Shown here: piece after piece, positions 52,553-60,213 of the stretch | Layout: every line of letters starts with the position of its first letter | Numbering within the stretch: position 1 is the first letter of the stretch | NCBI GenBank assembly: GCA_023403845.1 | Contig: JAEYDL010000006.1 | Span: 99,464-163,463, forward strand | Reading direction: 5' to 3' | Origin: Pseudomonadota bacterium | Lineage (GTDB): Bacteria > Desulfobacterota > Desulfovibrionia > Desulfovibrionales > Desulfovibrionaceae | Length of the DNA stretch: 64,000 nucleotides | Notes under the pieces: generated by a model | Told to the model about the DNA's origin: nothing | Database searches by the model: none | The model's input: only the letters and a program-made list of their open reading frames with translations | Translations under genes and position numbers: made by a program

Positions 52553-52590
52553 CATGGACGGTCCCGCAGAACTCTGCGGGACCGTCCATG
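52553..52590 (-). terminator. 18-bp perfect hairpin after the amino-acid ABC operon
   Basis: Bases 52553-52570 are perfectly complementary to 52573-52590, leaving a minimal loop. On the minus strand it starts 34 nt after the stop of the ABC ATPase gene and is followed by CATTTT, fitting a terminator. Confidence 0.65.
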
Positions 52591-52623
52591 GCCATATGTG
52601 AAAGCAGGGCGAATTTGAAACGA

Positions 52624-53385
52624 CTACAAAATCTGTTTGAGGAACTGCTGCAGGCGGGGATGCTTCGGACTGCCAAAAATCTCGACCGGAGGAGCAACCT
52701 CAAGAATTTCCCCCTGATCCATAAACACGATACGGTCTGCCACTTCCCGGGCAAAACCCATTTCGTGGGTCACGCAGACCATGGTCATTCCCTCCCTGGC
52801 CAGATTCACCATGACGTCCAGCACTTCTCCGATCATCTCCGGATCAAGGGCCGAGGTGGGTTCATCAAACAGCATGATATTCGGCTGCATGGCCAGGGCA
52901 CGCGCAATGGCCACACGCTGCTGCTGTCCACCGGAAAGCATGCTCGGATATACGTTGACCTTCTCGGAAAGCCCCACCTTTTTCAGCAGCTGGAGCGCAT
53001 GGGCTTCCGCATCATGCCTGGAAACCTTGCGCAGTTTCATGGGGGCCATGGTCAAATTCTGAAGGACCGTCTTGTGCGGGAACAGATTGAAACTCTGGAA
53101 GACCATCCCCAGATCCTGACGGATCTTGTTGATGTCGTTTTCCGGCGCGTTGATGTCGTTGCCTTCGACGACGATCTGCCCCTTGTCGATGACTTCCAGC
53201 CTGTTTATGGACCGCAGCAGCGTGGACTTTCCCGATCCCGAGGGACCGATGATCACCACCCTTTCTCCGGGCTTGACGTCAAAGCTCACATCATGCAGCG
53301 CGGTGAGCTGGCCATAAAATTTCCAGACATTCCGAATGCTGATGATGCTTTCAGAAGCGGAGACGTTACTTTCTGTCGCGGTCAT
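52624..53385 (-). CDS. Polar amino-acid ABC transporter ATPase (GlnQ/HisP-like)
   Basis: The 253-residue ATPase has Walker A (GPSGSGKST), signature (LSGGQQQRV) and Walker B (IMLFDEPTSALDPE), and the polar amino-acid subfamily sequence VFQSFNLFPHKTVLQNL. It powers import by the permease encoded just upstream, which it overlaps by 20 bp. It is the last gene of a binding protein-permease-ATPase operon, and the hairpin at 52553-52590 follows. Substrate, probably a polar amino acid, cannot be fixed. Confidence 0.95.
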   Translation of the reverse strand: MTATESNVSASESIISIRNVWKFYGQLTALHDVSFDVKPGERVVIIGPSGSGKSTLLRSINRLEVIDKGQIVVEGNDINAPENDINKIRQDLGMVFQSFNLFPHKTVLQNLTMAPMKLRKVSRHDAEAHALQLLKKVGLSEKVNVYPSMLSGGQQQRVAIARALAMQPNIMLFDEPTSALDPEMIGEVLDVMVNLAREGMTMVCVTHEMGFAREVADRIVFMDQGEILEVAPPVEIFGSPKHPRLQQFLKQIL

Positions 53386-54163
53386 AGTAGCTGAGCCTTC
53401 CTTCCATTATGCTCACGCCCTTGGAGAGCAGGAGAGTAATGATAAGATACACGAGGGCGATGACGGTATACGTCTCGAAATAGTCGAACGTCTGCGAAGC
53501 GAATTCGCGGCCACGACGCAACAGGTCGGCCACGGCGATAATGGAAACGAGCGACGTGTCCTTCAGCATGGCGATGCACTCGTTTCCAATGGGCGGCAGA
53601 ATGGTGCGCATGGCCTGCGGCAGCACGACCATCACCATGGTCTGCGTCTTGTTGAAGCCGAGCGAACGGGCCGCCTCGGTCTGCCCCTTGGGAACGGACA
53701 GGATGCCGGCCCGGAACACCTCTCCCATATACGCGCCGTAGCAGAAGCTGATGGCGATCACGGCGGAAACCATGGGCGGCACCTGAATGATGCGGCCAAG
53801 AGCATAGTAGATGTAGAACAGCTGGACCAGCAGCGGAACGCCGCGGATCACTTCCACATAGGTGGAGGCGATCAGATTGATTACCCGATTGCTGGACAAC
53901 CGTCCAAGGCCGGTCAGCAGCCCGATGGGCAACGTGCACAGCAGGGCCAGAACGGTGACCTCGAAGGTCACAAGCAGGCCGTCCGGCAGAAAAGTCAAAA
54001 TTTCCAGATACGGCTCAGGAGAAGAGGCGCACAGGAAAATCAGCACGCCCAGAGCCACGCAAAAGGCCAGTGTCCAGGCATTCAGCAGACGATGATCTCC
54101 CGGATCAGGGATTGATGCGCCTTCCGTGACCTCGATGCGAATATTTGGGGGATTGTTTTTCAT
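53366..54163 (-). CDS. Polar amino-acid ABC transporter permease
   Basis: The 265-residue protein has about five to six membrane helices and the HisM/GlnP-type permease sequences YVEVIRGVPLLVQLFYIYYAL and REAARSL-like coupling loop (QTEAARSLGFNKTQTM). A single permease gene implies a homodimer. The ATG at 54163 has CAGGA 6 nt upstream; an extended frame to 54280 lacks support. It overlaps the ATPase gene and is separated from the binding protein gene by 177 bp with a hairpin. Confidence 0.94.
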   Translation of the reverse strand: MKNNPPNIRIEVTEGASIPDPGDHRLLNAWTLAFCVALGVLIFLCASSPEPYLEILTFLPDGLLVTFEVTVLALLCTLPIGLLTGLGRLSSNRVINLIASTYVEVIRGVPLLVQLFYIYYALGRIIQVPPMVSAVIAISFCYGAYMGEVFRAGILSVPKGQTEAARSLGFNKTQTMVMVVLPQAMRTILPPIGNECIAMLKDTSLVSIIAVADLLRRGREFASQTFDYFETYTVIALVYLIITLLLSKGVSIMEGRLSYYDRDRK

Positions 54164-54285
54164 GCGTGTTCCTGAAAGAAGGATTACGGAAATCCGTCGA
54201 CAACCGATGCCGAAAAGGACCTGCCGGAAACCGGGGAAGCATGCCCGTCGGCACTCTTGCCCTCCTCCGTCGCAGGGCAAAGAAA

Positions 54286-54313
54286 GGCAGAAGGGAGAGC
54301 ATACCCTTCTGCC
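54286..54313 (-). terminator. Stem-loop between binding-protein and permease genes
   Basis: GGCAGAAGGG (54286-54295) and CCCTTCTGCC (54304-54313) form a perfect 10-bp stem with an 8-nt loop. On the minus strand TTTCTTT follows. It probably causes partial termination so that the binding protein is made in excess over the permease. Confidence 0.7.
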
Positions 54314-54340
54314 CGATATTTTTCAACCGAAAGCTCGCGC

Positions 54341-55084
54341 CTATTTGCCGATCCACTTTTCCACTATCTGCCTGTCCAGCCCCTTTTCCTTGACTGCTCT
54401 GATCCCCTTGTTCAATTTCTCGAGGAGATCTCTGTCGTCCTTGCGAACAGCAAAGCCATAATACTCGACATCGTCCGTAATATAGGCGACGTGCAGCTTG
54501 CCCTTGTATTCTTCCTTCTTGTTCGCATAGAATTTGGCCACCGGATCGTCGCAGACAACGGCATCTATGTTGCCCTTGGCCAGATCCTCAAGGGCCAGTC
54601 CGACCTCGTCATAGGTCTTGATGACGGCCTTTGACTTGGCCTTGGGCAGCGTTTCCACCAGACCGGTCGTACCGATCTGACCGCCGACCTTCTTGCCGTC
54701 CAGATCGCGAAGTCCACTGATCTCCACGCCGGCAGGTACGACCACGGCCTGCCGCAGTTCATAGTAGGGTTCAGTGAAGCCCATGACCTTCTTGCGCTTG
54801 TCCGTAATGGTCACGGAGGAAGCGATGATGTCGGCCTGATGCGACCCCAGCGCGGCAAAAATGCCGTCCCACGCCGTATTCACGAATTGTACGCTGATCC
54901 CGGCTTCCCTGGCCACGGCATCCAGATAATCGATGGAATAACCCACCACTTCCTTGTTTTCACCCAGCATTTCAATGGGCGGCCAGGTGGCGTCCGAGGC
55001 GACGATAAACGTCTTTTCTGCGGCGGCGGCCGCAGAAGCGCACAGGAACAGGCCGACAAACGCGGCGCACAAAGAACGAAACAT
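54341..55084 (-). CDS. Amino-acid ABC transporter periplasmic binding protein
   Basis: The 247-residue protein has a signal peptide (cleavage after CASAAAAA) and the SBP family 3 fold: FIVASDATWPPIEM, VGYSIDYLDAV, DIIASSVTITDKRKK and GQIGTTGLVETLP. Length is typical. It captures a polar amino acid for the downstream permease and ATPase. GGAGG lies 6 nt upstream of the ATG. It is the first gene of the operon and divergent from the GmhB-type gene. Confidence 0.95.
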   Translation of the reverse strand: MFRSLCAAFVGLFLCASAAAAAEKTFIVASDATWPPIEMLGENKEVVGYSIDYLDAVAREAGISVQFVNTAWDGIFAALGSHQADIIASSVTITDKRKKVMGFTEPYYELRQAVVVPAGVEISGLRDLDGKKVGGQIGTTGLVETLPKAKSKAVIKTYDEVGLALEDLAKGNIDAVVCDDPVAKFYANKKEEYKGKLHVAYITDDVEYYGFAVRKDDRDLLEKLNKGIRAVKEKGLDRQIVEKWIGK

Positions 55085-55344
55085 GATATCCCTCCGAATC
55101 CCTATGAAGCTAGAAGTTCACGAAGCCGACGATCGATCTCCCGATTTCACCCGGCATGACGGTCCCGGTTTTGCACCCGGCGACAACGCGACCGGGGCAC
55201 GCGCAACGCGGTCTTGCCGCCCCGCGTGGCCTTCTTTTGCAAGATGCCTTGGCAGCTGTCAAGAAAATGTCTATATCACGTGGAGAACGCTTGATTTTTG
55301 CGATATGATCCACGCGGCAAAACTTTTGACAATGGGAGCGTTGC

Positions 55345-55986
55345 ATGACTCTGCCTCAAGCCGTCCTGCTGGACCGGGACGGAACCCTTATCGAGGATCG
55401 CCACTACCTCTCTGACCCTGAAGGCGTCGTCCTTCTCCCCGGAGTGGGGGAAGGGCTGGCCCGGCTGGCCGCAGCGGGATGCAGACTTTTTCTCGTTTCC
55501 AACCAGTCGGGCGTAGGTCGCGGCTACTTTTCGGAAGACGCCGTCCGCTCCTGTCAGGAGCGTCTTGAGTCGCTTCTGCGGCCATACGGTGTCCTTTTCG
55601 AAGATGCCGTATGGTGTCCGCATGCGCCGGCGGAGGACTGCCGCTGCCGCAAGCCTCTGCCGGGGCTATGGGAAAGACTGCGCGACCGCCACGGTCTTGA
55701 TCCCCGGCATTGCCTTATGGCAGGCGACAAGATGGATGATCTGCTCTTTGCCGTCAACGCCGGACTCGCAACGGGTCTGCTCGTGCTTACAGGCAAGGGA
55801 AAGGATCAGGCCCTCAGGGCGGGGTTGCCTGTTCCAGAAACCGGCTGCGTCGCTCTTGACTCCGTCTCCGGTCCCCTCGGTCCGGTCCACCGCGCGCTGG
55901 CCTCCGATTTCGGAGCCGCGACGGACTGGATTCTCTCCGGGCGAAGCCTTTCCCCTGTGGACAGACCAATGTCCGAAGACGTATAG
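55345..55986 (+). CDS. gmhB: HAD-family heptose-1,7-bisphosphate phosphatase, GmhB-like
   Basis: The 213-residue HAD phosphatase has the DxDGT nucleophile motif in LLDRDGTLIEDRHYLSDPEG, the VSNQSGVGRGYF motif, the zinc loop CPHAPAEDCRCRKP and GDKMDD. This set matches D-glycero-D-manno-heptose 1,7-bisphosphate phosphatase, a step in ADP-heptose formation for LPS core. GGGAG lies 6 nt before the ATG. The C-terminal 40 residues are less conserved. Other histidinol-phosphate phosphatase relatives share the motif set but usually with other neighbours. Confidence 0.88.
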   Translation: MTLPQAVLLDRDGTLIEDRHYLSDPEGVVLLPGVGEGLARLAAAGCRLFLVSNQSGVGRGYFSEDAVRSCQERLESLLRPYGVLFEDAVWCPHAPAEDCRCRKPLPGLWERLRDRHGLDPRHCLMAGDKMDDLLFAVNAGLATGLLVLTGKGKDQALRAGLPVPETGCVALDSVSGPLGPVHRALASDFGAATDWILSGRSLSPVDRPMSEDV

Positions 55987-56193
55987 CGATCAACGCGGAC
56001 GTTCCTGACCGCAAACAAAATGGGCCCGCCGCCTGAAGCTGCCGGTCGCCTCATCGACCGGGACTGAAGTTTGAACGGAAGGCTCGGTGTCTTCTTTCAT
56101 TCGCCCTTCAATGGACGAACGGAGCGCCCTCCCGAGTAAAAGGAAGCGGGCCCATCCGGCTTCGTTTTGTTCTGACTGCCTATTGGAGGAATC

Positions 56194-56547
56194 ATGCGAC
56201 GTTTCGCTGTATTTGCCCTTGTTTCCCTGCTTGTCTCCCTTGGAGGATGCTTCTGGCACACTTCCCCCGCCGTCCCCGAACCGGAACCTGAAGAACTGTC
56301 TCCGGTAGCGCAATTCATGGTTTCCAACGCTCCCGGGGCCACCGCTCTGATTCAGGACGACACGTTCGGCGGCGAAGTCCGGGTCACCCTTGAAGACAGC
56401 TTTGTTTCCGCCGCCGGGGAAACCTGCAAACGGGCTACTCTGCTTTCGTTGCAGCAGGAAGCCGAAATTGTGGTCATCTGCCGCAATGGGGACCAGAATA
56501 TCGGACACTGGAGACTCATGCCACGTATCTGGGGCCGTGGCATCTGA
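56194..56547 (+). CDS. Small putative lipoprotein
   Basis: The 117-residue protein has a lipobox LGGC with Cys19, a Pro/Glu-rich linker after it and a compact domain of about 80 residues with two cysteines (CKRATL, VVICRN). Family not recognised. GGAGG precedes the ATG. It lies 52 bp upstream of the Wza-type export gene and on the same strand, so the two are probably co-transcribed and it may assist polysaccharide export. Confidence 0.78.
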   Translation: MRRFAVFALVSLLVSLGGCFWHTSPAVPEPEPEELSPVAQFMVSNAPGATALIQDDTFGGEVRVTLEDSFVSAAGETCKRATLLSLQQEAEIVVICRNGDQNIGHWRLMPRIWGRGI

Positions 56548-56599
56548 GCCGACTTTTCCTTTCGCATCGGAATCGCACCCGACATCTGGAGGTATTGCG

Positions 56600-58171
56600 T
56601 TGTTCGCGCGCATCCGTCTTTTCTGTTGTCTGCTGGCCGCTCTCCTCGTCTTGCCCGGAACCGCCCCTGCCGTCGAACAGAACGCAGGAGGAACAGGTCC
56701 CGCGCCCTTCGGAGTAAATCTGTTCCAGGGCCATTTTTCTCAGAGTCCTGCAGGCGCCACGCTCCAGGCCGGAGACAGAATTGTCGTCCGCCTCTGGGGA
56801 GAACGCACCTTTGACGACATCCTGACCATCGATCAGGAAGGCATGATCACGCTGCCCGAATTTGGCAGCATTCCTCTGGCCGGACTGCCTCTGGACCCCC
56901 GCGAACAGCTTGAACAGGCCATTCGCAGCAAGCTGAATGCGGCAGGAGTGGAAACCGTTCAGGTCTACGCTCGTCCGCTCGACACCCAGCCGGTTTCTCT
57001 CTTCGTAACCGGTTTCGTCCCTCGTCCCGGAAACTATGCGGGGACCCCCTCGGACACCATCCTGTCCTTTCTGGACAGAGCGGGCGGGATTGATCCGCAA
57101 CGCGGAAGCTATCGCAACATCCGCCTGCTCAGACGAGGGTCGGAAGTCGGTACCTTTGATCTCTATCCTTTCGTCCTCAAGGGAAACATGCCGCACGTCC
57201 GCTTTCAGGACGGAGATACCATCGTGGTCGGAGAAAAGGGTCCCACTGTGGTGGCCACGGGCGAAGTGCGCAATACGGCCCGTTTTGAATTCAGACAACG
57301 CGATCTCACCGGAGCTGCTCTGACCGACCTTGCCGACCCCCAGCCGCGGGCATCTCACGTCAGCCTGACCGGTTCCCGCAACGGCGCACCGTACAACCTG
57401 TATCTGCCGTTGCGGGACTTCCGGACGCTCAGACTGGAAAACGGCGATCAGGTCCGCTACCTCGCGGATACGCCGGGCGATACGATCATGATCGAAGTGC
57501 AAGGCGCCATTCGCGGCGCGTCACGCTTTCCCGTACGCAGAAACGCCCGCCTCCGCGAAGTCCAGAGCTATATTGCCGTCGATCCCGACAGAGCCAATCT
57601 CGAAGGACTGTACATCAAAAGAAAAAGCGTCGCCGTCCGACAGAAAAAGGCCATTGAGGATTCTCTCAGGCGACTCGAACAAAACGCCTATACGGCGACC
57701 TCGGCAAGCTCCGATGAGGCGCAAATCCGGGCCAAGGAAGCGGAAATGCTCTCAAGCTTCATTTCCCGCGCCCGGGAGGTGCAGCCCGAGGGCATCGTCG
57801 TAGTGGGCAACAAGGGCAGCATCGCCGATCTGGCGCTGGAAGACGGCGACACCATAGTCATTCCCGAAAAGACGGACGTCGTTCTCATCAGCGGAGAAGT
57901 CATGATGCCGCAGGCCATTGTCTGGAGCAGGGACAAGGATCTGGACGATTACATTGATGGAGCCGGAGGCTTCAGCAACCGCGCGGATACCTCCAACCTC
58001 ATCGTCGTGCGGCCGAGCGGGGAGGTGATTCCCCGAGCTTCCAGAATAGAACCGGGCGATCAGGTCCTCGTCCTGCCCCGCGTCGAATCCAAAAATCTTC
58101 AGGCGGTCAAGGACATCTCCCAGGTGCTTTATCAGATCGCCGTGGCCTGCAAGGTCATTCTGGACATCTAG
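56600..58171 (+). CDS. Polysaccharide export protein (Wza/SLBB family)
   Basis: The 523-residue protein has a signal peptide (cleavage near GTAPA), a Poly_export domain (GDRIVVRLWGERTFDD, GMITLPEFGSIPLAGL) and several SLBB domains (VTGFVPRPGNY, VQGAIRGASRFPV, ISGEVMMPQAIVW). It would form the periplasmic/outer-membrane channel for an exported polysaccharide. There is no lipobox, unlike E. coli Wza. The start is a TTG at 56600 with GGAGG 7 nt upstream; upstream in-frame ATGs lie inside the lipoprotein gene. No Wzc kinase gene is adjacent. Ends at terminator 58200-58232. Confidence 0.88.
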   Translation: MFARIRLFCCLLAALLVLPGTAPAVEQNAGGTGPAPFGVNLFQGHFSQSPAGATLQAGDRIVVRLWGERTFDDILTIDQEGMITLPEFGSIPLAGLPLDPREQLEQAIRSKLNAAGVETVQVYARPLDTQPVSLFVTGFVPRPGNYAGTPSDTILSFLDRAGGIDPQRGSYRNIRLLRRGSEVGTFDLYPFVLKGNMPHVRFQDGDTIVVGEKGPTVVATGEVRNTARFEFRQRDLTGAALTDLADPQPRASHVSLTGSRNGAPYNLYLPLRDFRTLRLENGDQVRYLADTPGDTIMIEVQGAIRGASRFPVRRNARLREVQSYIAVDPDRANLEGLYIKRKSVAVRQKKAIEDSLRRLEQNAYTATSASSDEAQIRAKEAEMLSSFISRAREVQPEGIVVVGNKGSIADLALEDGDTIVIPEKTDVVLISGEVMMPQAIVWSRDKDLDDYIDGAGGFSNRADTSNLIVVRPSGEVIPRASRIEPGDQVLVLPRVESKNLQAVKDISQVLYQIAVACKVILDI

Positions 58172-58199
58172 CGCGCATTATATCCATCGGAACAGGAAG

Positions 58200-58232
58200 C
58201 CGGCCCCGACCTCCGCGTCGGGTCCGGTTTTT
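58200..58232 (+). terminator. Intrinsic terminator after the export gene
   Basis: CCGG-C-CCCGAC (58200-58210) pairs with GTCGGG-T-CCGG (58217-58227) across one mismatch, loop of 6 nt, followed by TTTTT. Confidence 0.85.
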
Positions 58233-58613
58233 CAGGCACGCCGCCCCGACGTCTGAACTGACGAATGCGGCATCAGCGCGCATACACGCTGAAAAAGGGG
58301 AAAACAAGCCGGAAATCCATAACTTTTTCCGGGAAATCATCCTTCTCGTCAGTGGAGAACTCCGGCGAAGGCGAAAGCTCGCATCCCGTCCGGAGCGTGA
58401 AATCCTGCAAGAAAATCTGCCGTAAAAAAGGAAGGGATGCCGGAACCATTCTGGCCTCCGCGGCAGGACAGAGTCCTCCCGAAGGAGACGTCGCAATGTT
58501 CTGCCTCCATACGACAGGGAAAGCAGCATTGAAAAGGCTCATTCGCCAAAGGCAGGCACGAAGAAAAAGCAGCATGGCAACGGAAAACAATGGCATGAAG
58601 CAAGCAGAACGGA
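58233..58613. other. Intergenic region without a convincing gene
   Basis: This 381-bp stretch lies between the export gene terminator and the convergent porin gene. A GAAGGAG followed by ATG at 58496 opens a frame to 58735, but the frame would run antisense through the end of the porin gene and has no recognisable product. I see nothing else here. Confidence 0.4.
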
Positions 58614-60023
58614 TCACAACGAAAACGGAATGCCGATCAGCAACCTCACATCACGCTCGGACTGAAAACCGTTACGATAGGCCCCCCAGCTCGGTTGTCC
58701 AGTACCATTGCGGTATTCGGTGTAGTGCAGCTTGACGAAAGTCCCGGCGAACGCCCCGGCAGGACGGACATAATTGATATCAAAGGTAAAGGCCCATTCC
58801 TTGAAATGTTCCGCAGTACCGTATCCCCTTCCGTCAAAACCGAAAGCCGCGCCGGCTCCAACCGAAAAGCCCTTTGCCGGAAGCAAGTCGTCGAGCGTGC
58901 GCATCACGCTTCCATACAGGGCCTTTTCGTTATCGGCATTCCAGTCGGACCGGGCATCCCACCATACGTCAAGCGCCCCGCTGGAACTCCCGTTGCGATC
59001 CGTCAGCCGATAGGCGAACTGCCCCTGGCTCTGTGGACCGGACATGGGAGCGCGAACATAGGTGCCTTCAAAACGGAATGTCCACGGCGGCGTCTCGTAC
59101 CTGCCGAACAGATAGTGCAGAGAAGCAAGGCCGTCGAAATTGTCGTTGGGGCTCTCGCCCGAATCATCGCTGTCGTCCATAAGATAGAGATGATAGCCTA
59201 CGGTCAGGGGGCCGGTTCCTCCAGCAGAACGGTAACGGCTCTTGAAGTGGGCGTTCTTGAGATGCCCTCGGGACGCGCCGTAGCCCAGTTCCAGCAAGAC
59301 GCCGTTCTCGAAGACATACCTCGCTCCGGCGCTCCATAACCACGGTACGGAGGTTTCACCGTCATTTTTGCGAAATCGATTCAAGTTTATGAACCAGGGG
59401 GCCTTGTATTCGTCAGCCCAGGCCGCCGCAATAGACAGACGCCCGATGTCCGCGCCCATATTTATGCCTCTGTATGTTCCCGGCATAATCGACCAGTTGA
59501 CGCCGAGCACACCGGGACCGGCAGGCTGAAACCATCCCCCTCTGGCCCAGAAGGGACCGGCCTTGGCCTTGACCGCGGCCTTGTACACGGATGCGCCGTC
59601 TTCAGTGCTCCGTTTGCTCCAGTCAGGATGCCAGGGATCTCCCCACGGTTCAAATCCCATTTCGTGGTCCACGGCTCCCTTGTTCAAAAGATCATGCGAC
59701 CCGAACACGCCGAAATCAAATCCAAGCCAGCCGCCCGCGAACCCCGAGACGAAATCCACGTTCGCCTGCATGGATGCATGATTGAGATTGGTTTCATAGC
59801 GGCGTTTATCCACATCATAGCGTCTGCGGTCGCGCCGAAAGAAGTAGACGCCGCCCGAAAGCTCGGCTTCATCGAAAAAGCGTGTCCCGGTACGAAATCC
59901 TGCTCGCGAGTCAAGTCCCTTCGTTTCAGGCGCGAGATCCTCTTCCGCCACGGCAGGCAGAACTCCAGCGACGAACATCCAGACCACGCACAGCAGCGCT
60001 CCAAAACGAAAACGACCTCTCAA
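58614..60023 (-). CDS. Outer-membrane porin (OprD/S-layer-porin-like)
   Basis: The 469-residue protein has a signal peptide (basic RGRFRF, hydrophobic core, cleavage after VLPAVA) and a beta-barrel pattern of alternating aromatic strands (LSGGVYFFRRDRRRYD, WLGFDFGVFGSHD, VKLHYTEYRNG) typical of OprD-family porins. It would give outer-membrane passage to small solutes. The start is a TTG at 60023 with GGGAG 5 nt upstream; a long N-terminal extension of the frame (to 60317) runs antisense-free into the preceding gene and lacks a signal peptide. It follows the EIIC-EAL gene by 190 bp on the same strand. Confidence 0.85.
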   Translation of the reverse strand: MRGRFRFGALLCVVWMFVAGVLPAVAEEDLAPETKGLDSRAGFRTGTRFFDEAELSGGVYFFRRDRRRYDVDKRRYETNLNHASMQANVDFVSGFAGGWLGFDFGVFGSHDLLNKGAVDHEMGFEPWGDPWHPDWSKRSTEDGASVYKAAVKAKAGPFWARGGWFQPAGPGVLGVNWSIMPGTYRGINMGADIGRLSIAAAWADEYKAPWFINLNRFRKNDGETSVPWLWSAGARYVFENGVLLELGYGASRGHLKNAHFKSRYRSAGGTGPLTVGYHLYLMDDSDDSGESPNDNFDGLASLHYLFGRYETPPWTFRFEGTYVRAPMSGPQSQGQFAYRLTDRNGSSSGALDVWWDARSDWNADNEKALYGSVMRTLDDLLPAKGFSVGAGAAFGFDGRGYGTAEHFKEWAFTFDINYVRPAGAFAGTFVKLHYTEYRNGTGQPSWGAYRNGFQSERDVRLLIGIPFSL

Positions 60024-60213
60024 TATTGCTCCCTGCAGATTGAACGCTGATGCAGTCCGGCGAGATGACGAAACAAGAGCTGCTCCATGGCCTCCGCCCC
60101 ATGCGGAAGCCTTTCCCGGGTCGACCGGAAAAAGCATACGCCTCCTCCCCGCCCGACCACTCCGGAAACACGGACTGGACACGGACTCCATGCACGCAAC
60201 GTGCGCCGCTGTT

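Noticed and set aside
58265..58735. Plus-strand frame of 156 codons between the export gene and the porin, with a ribosome-site-like sequence before ATG 58496
   Set aside because: The frame runs antisense into the porin gene; the product is Lys/Arg/Ser-rich without recognisable features.
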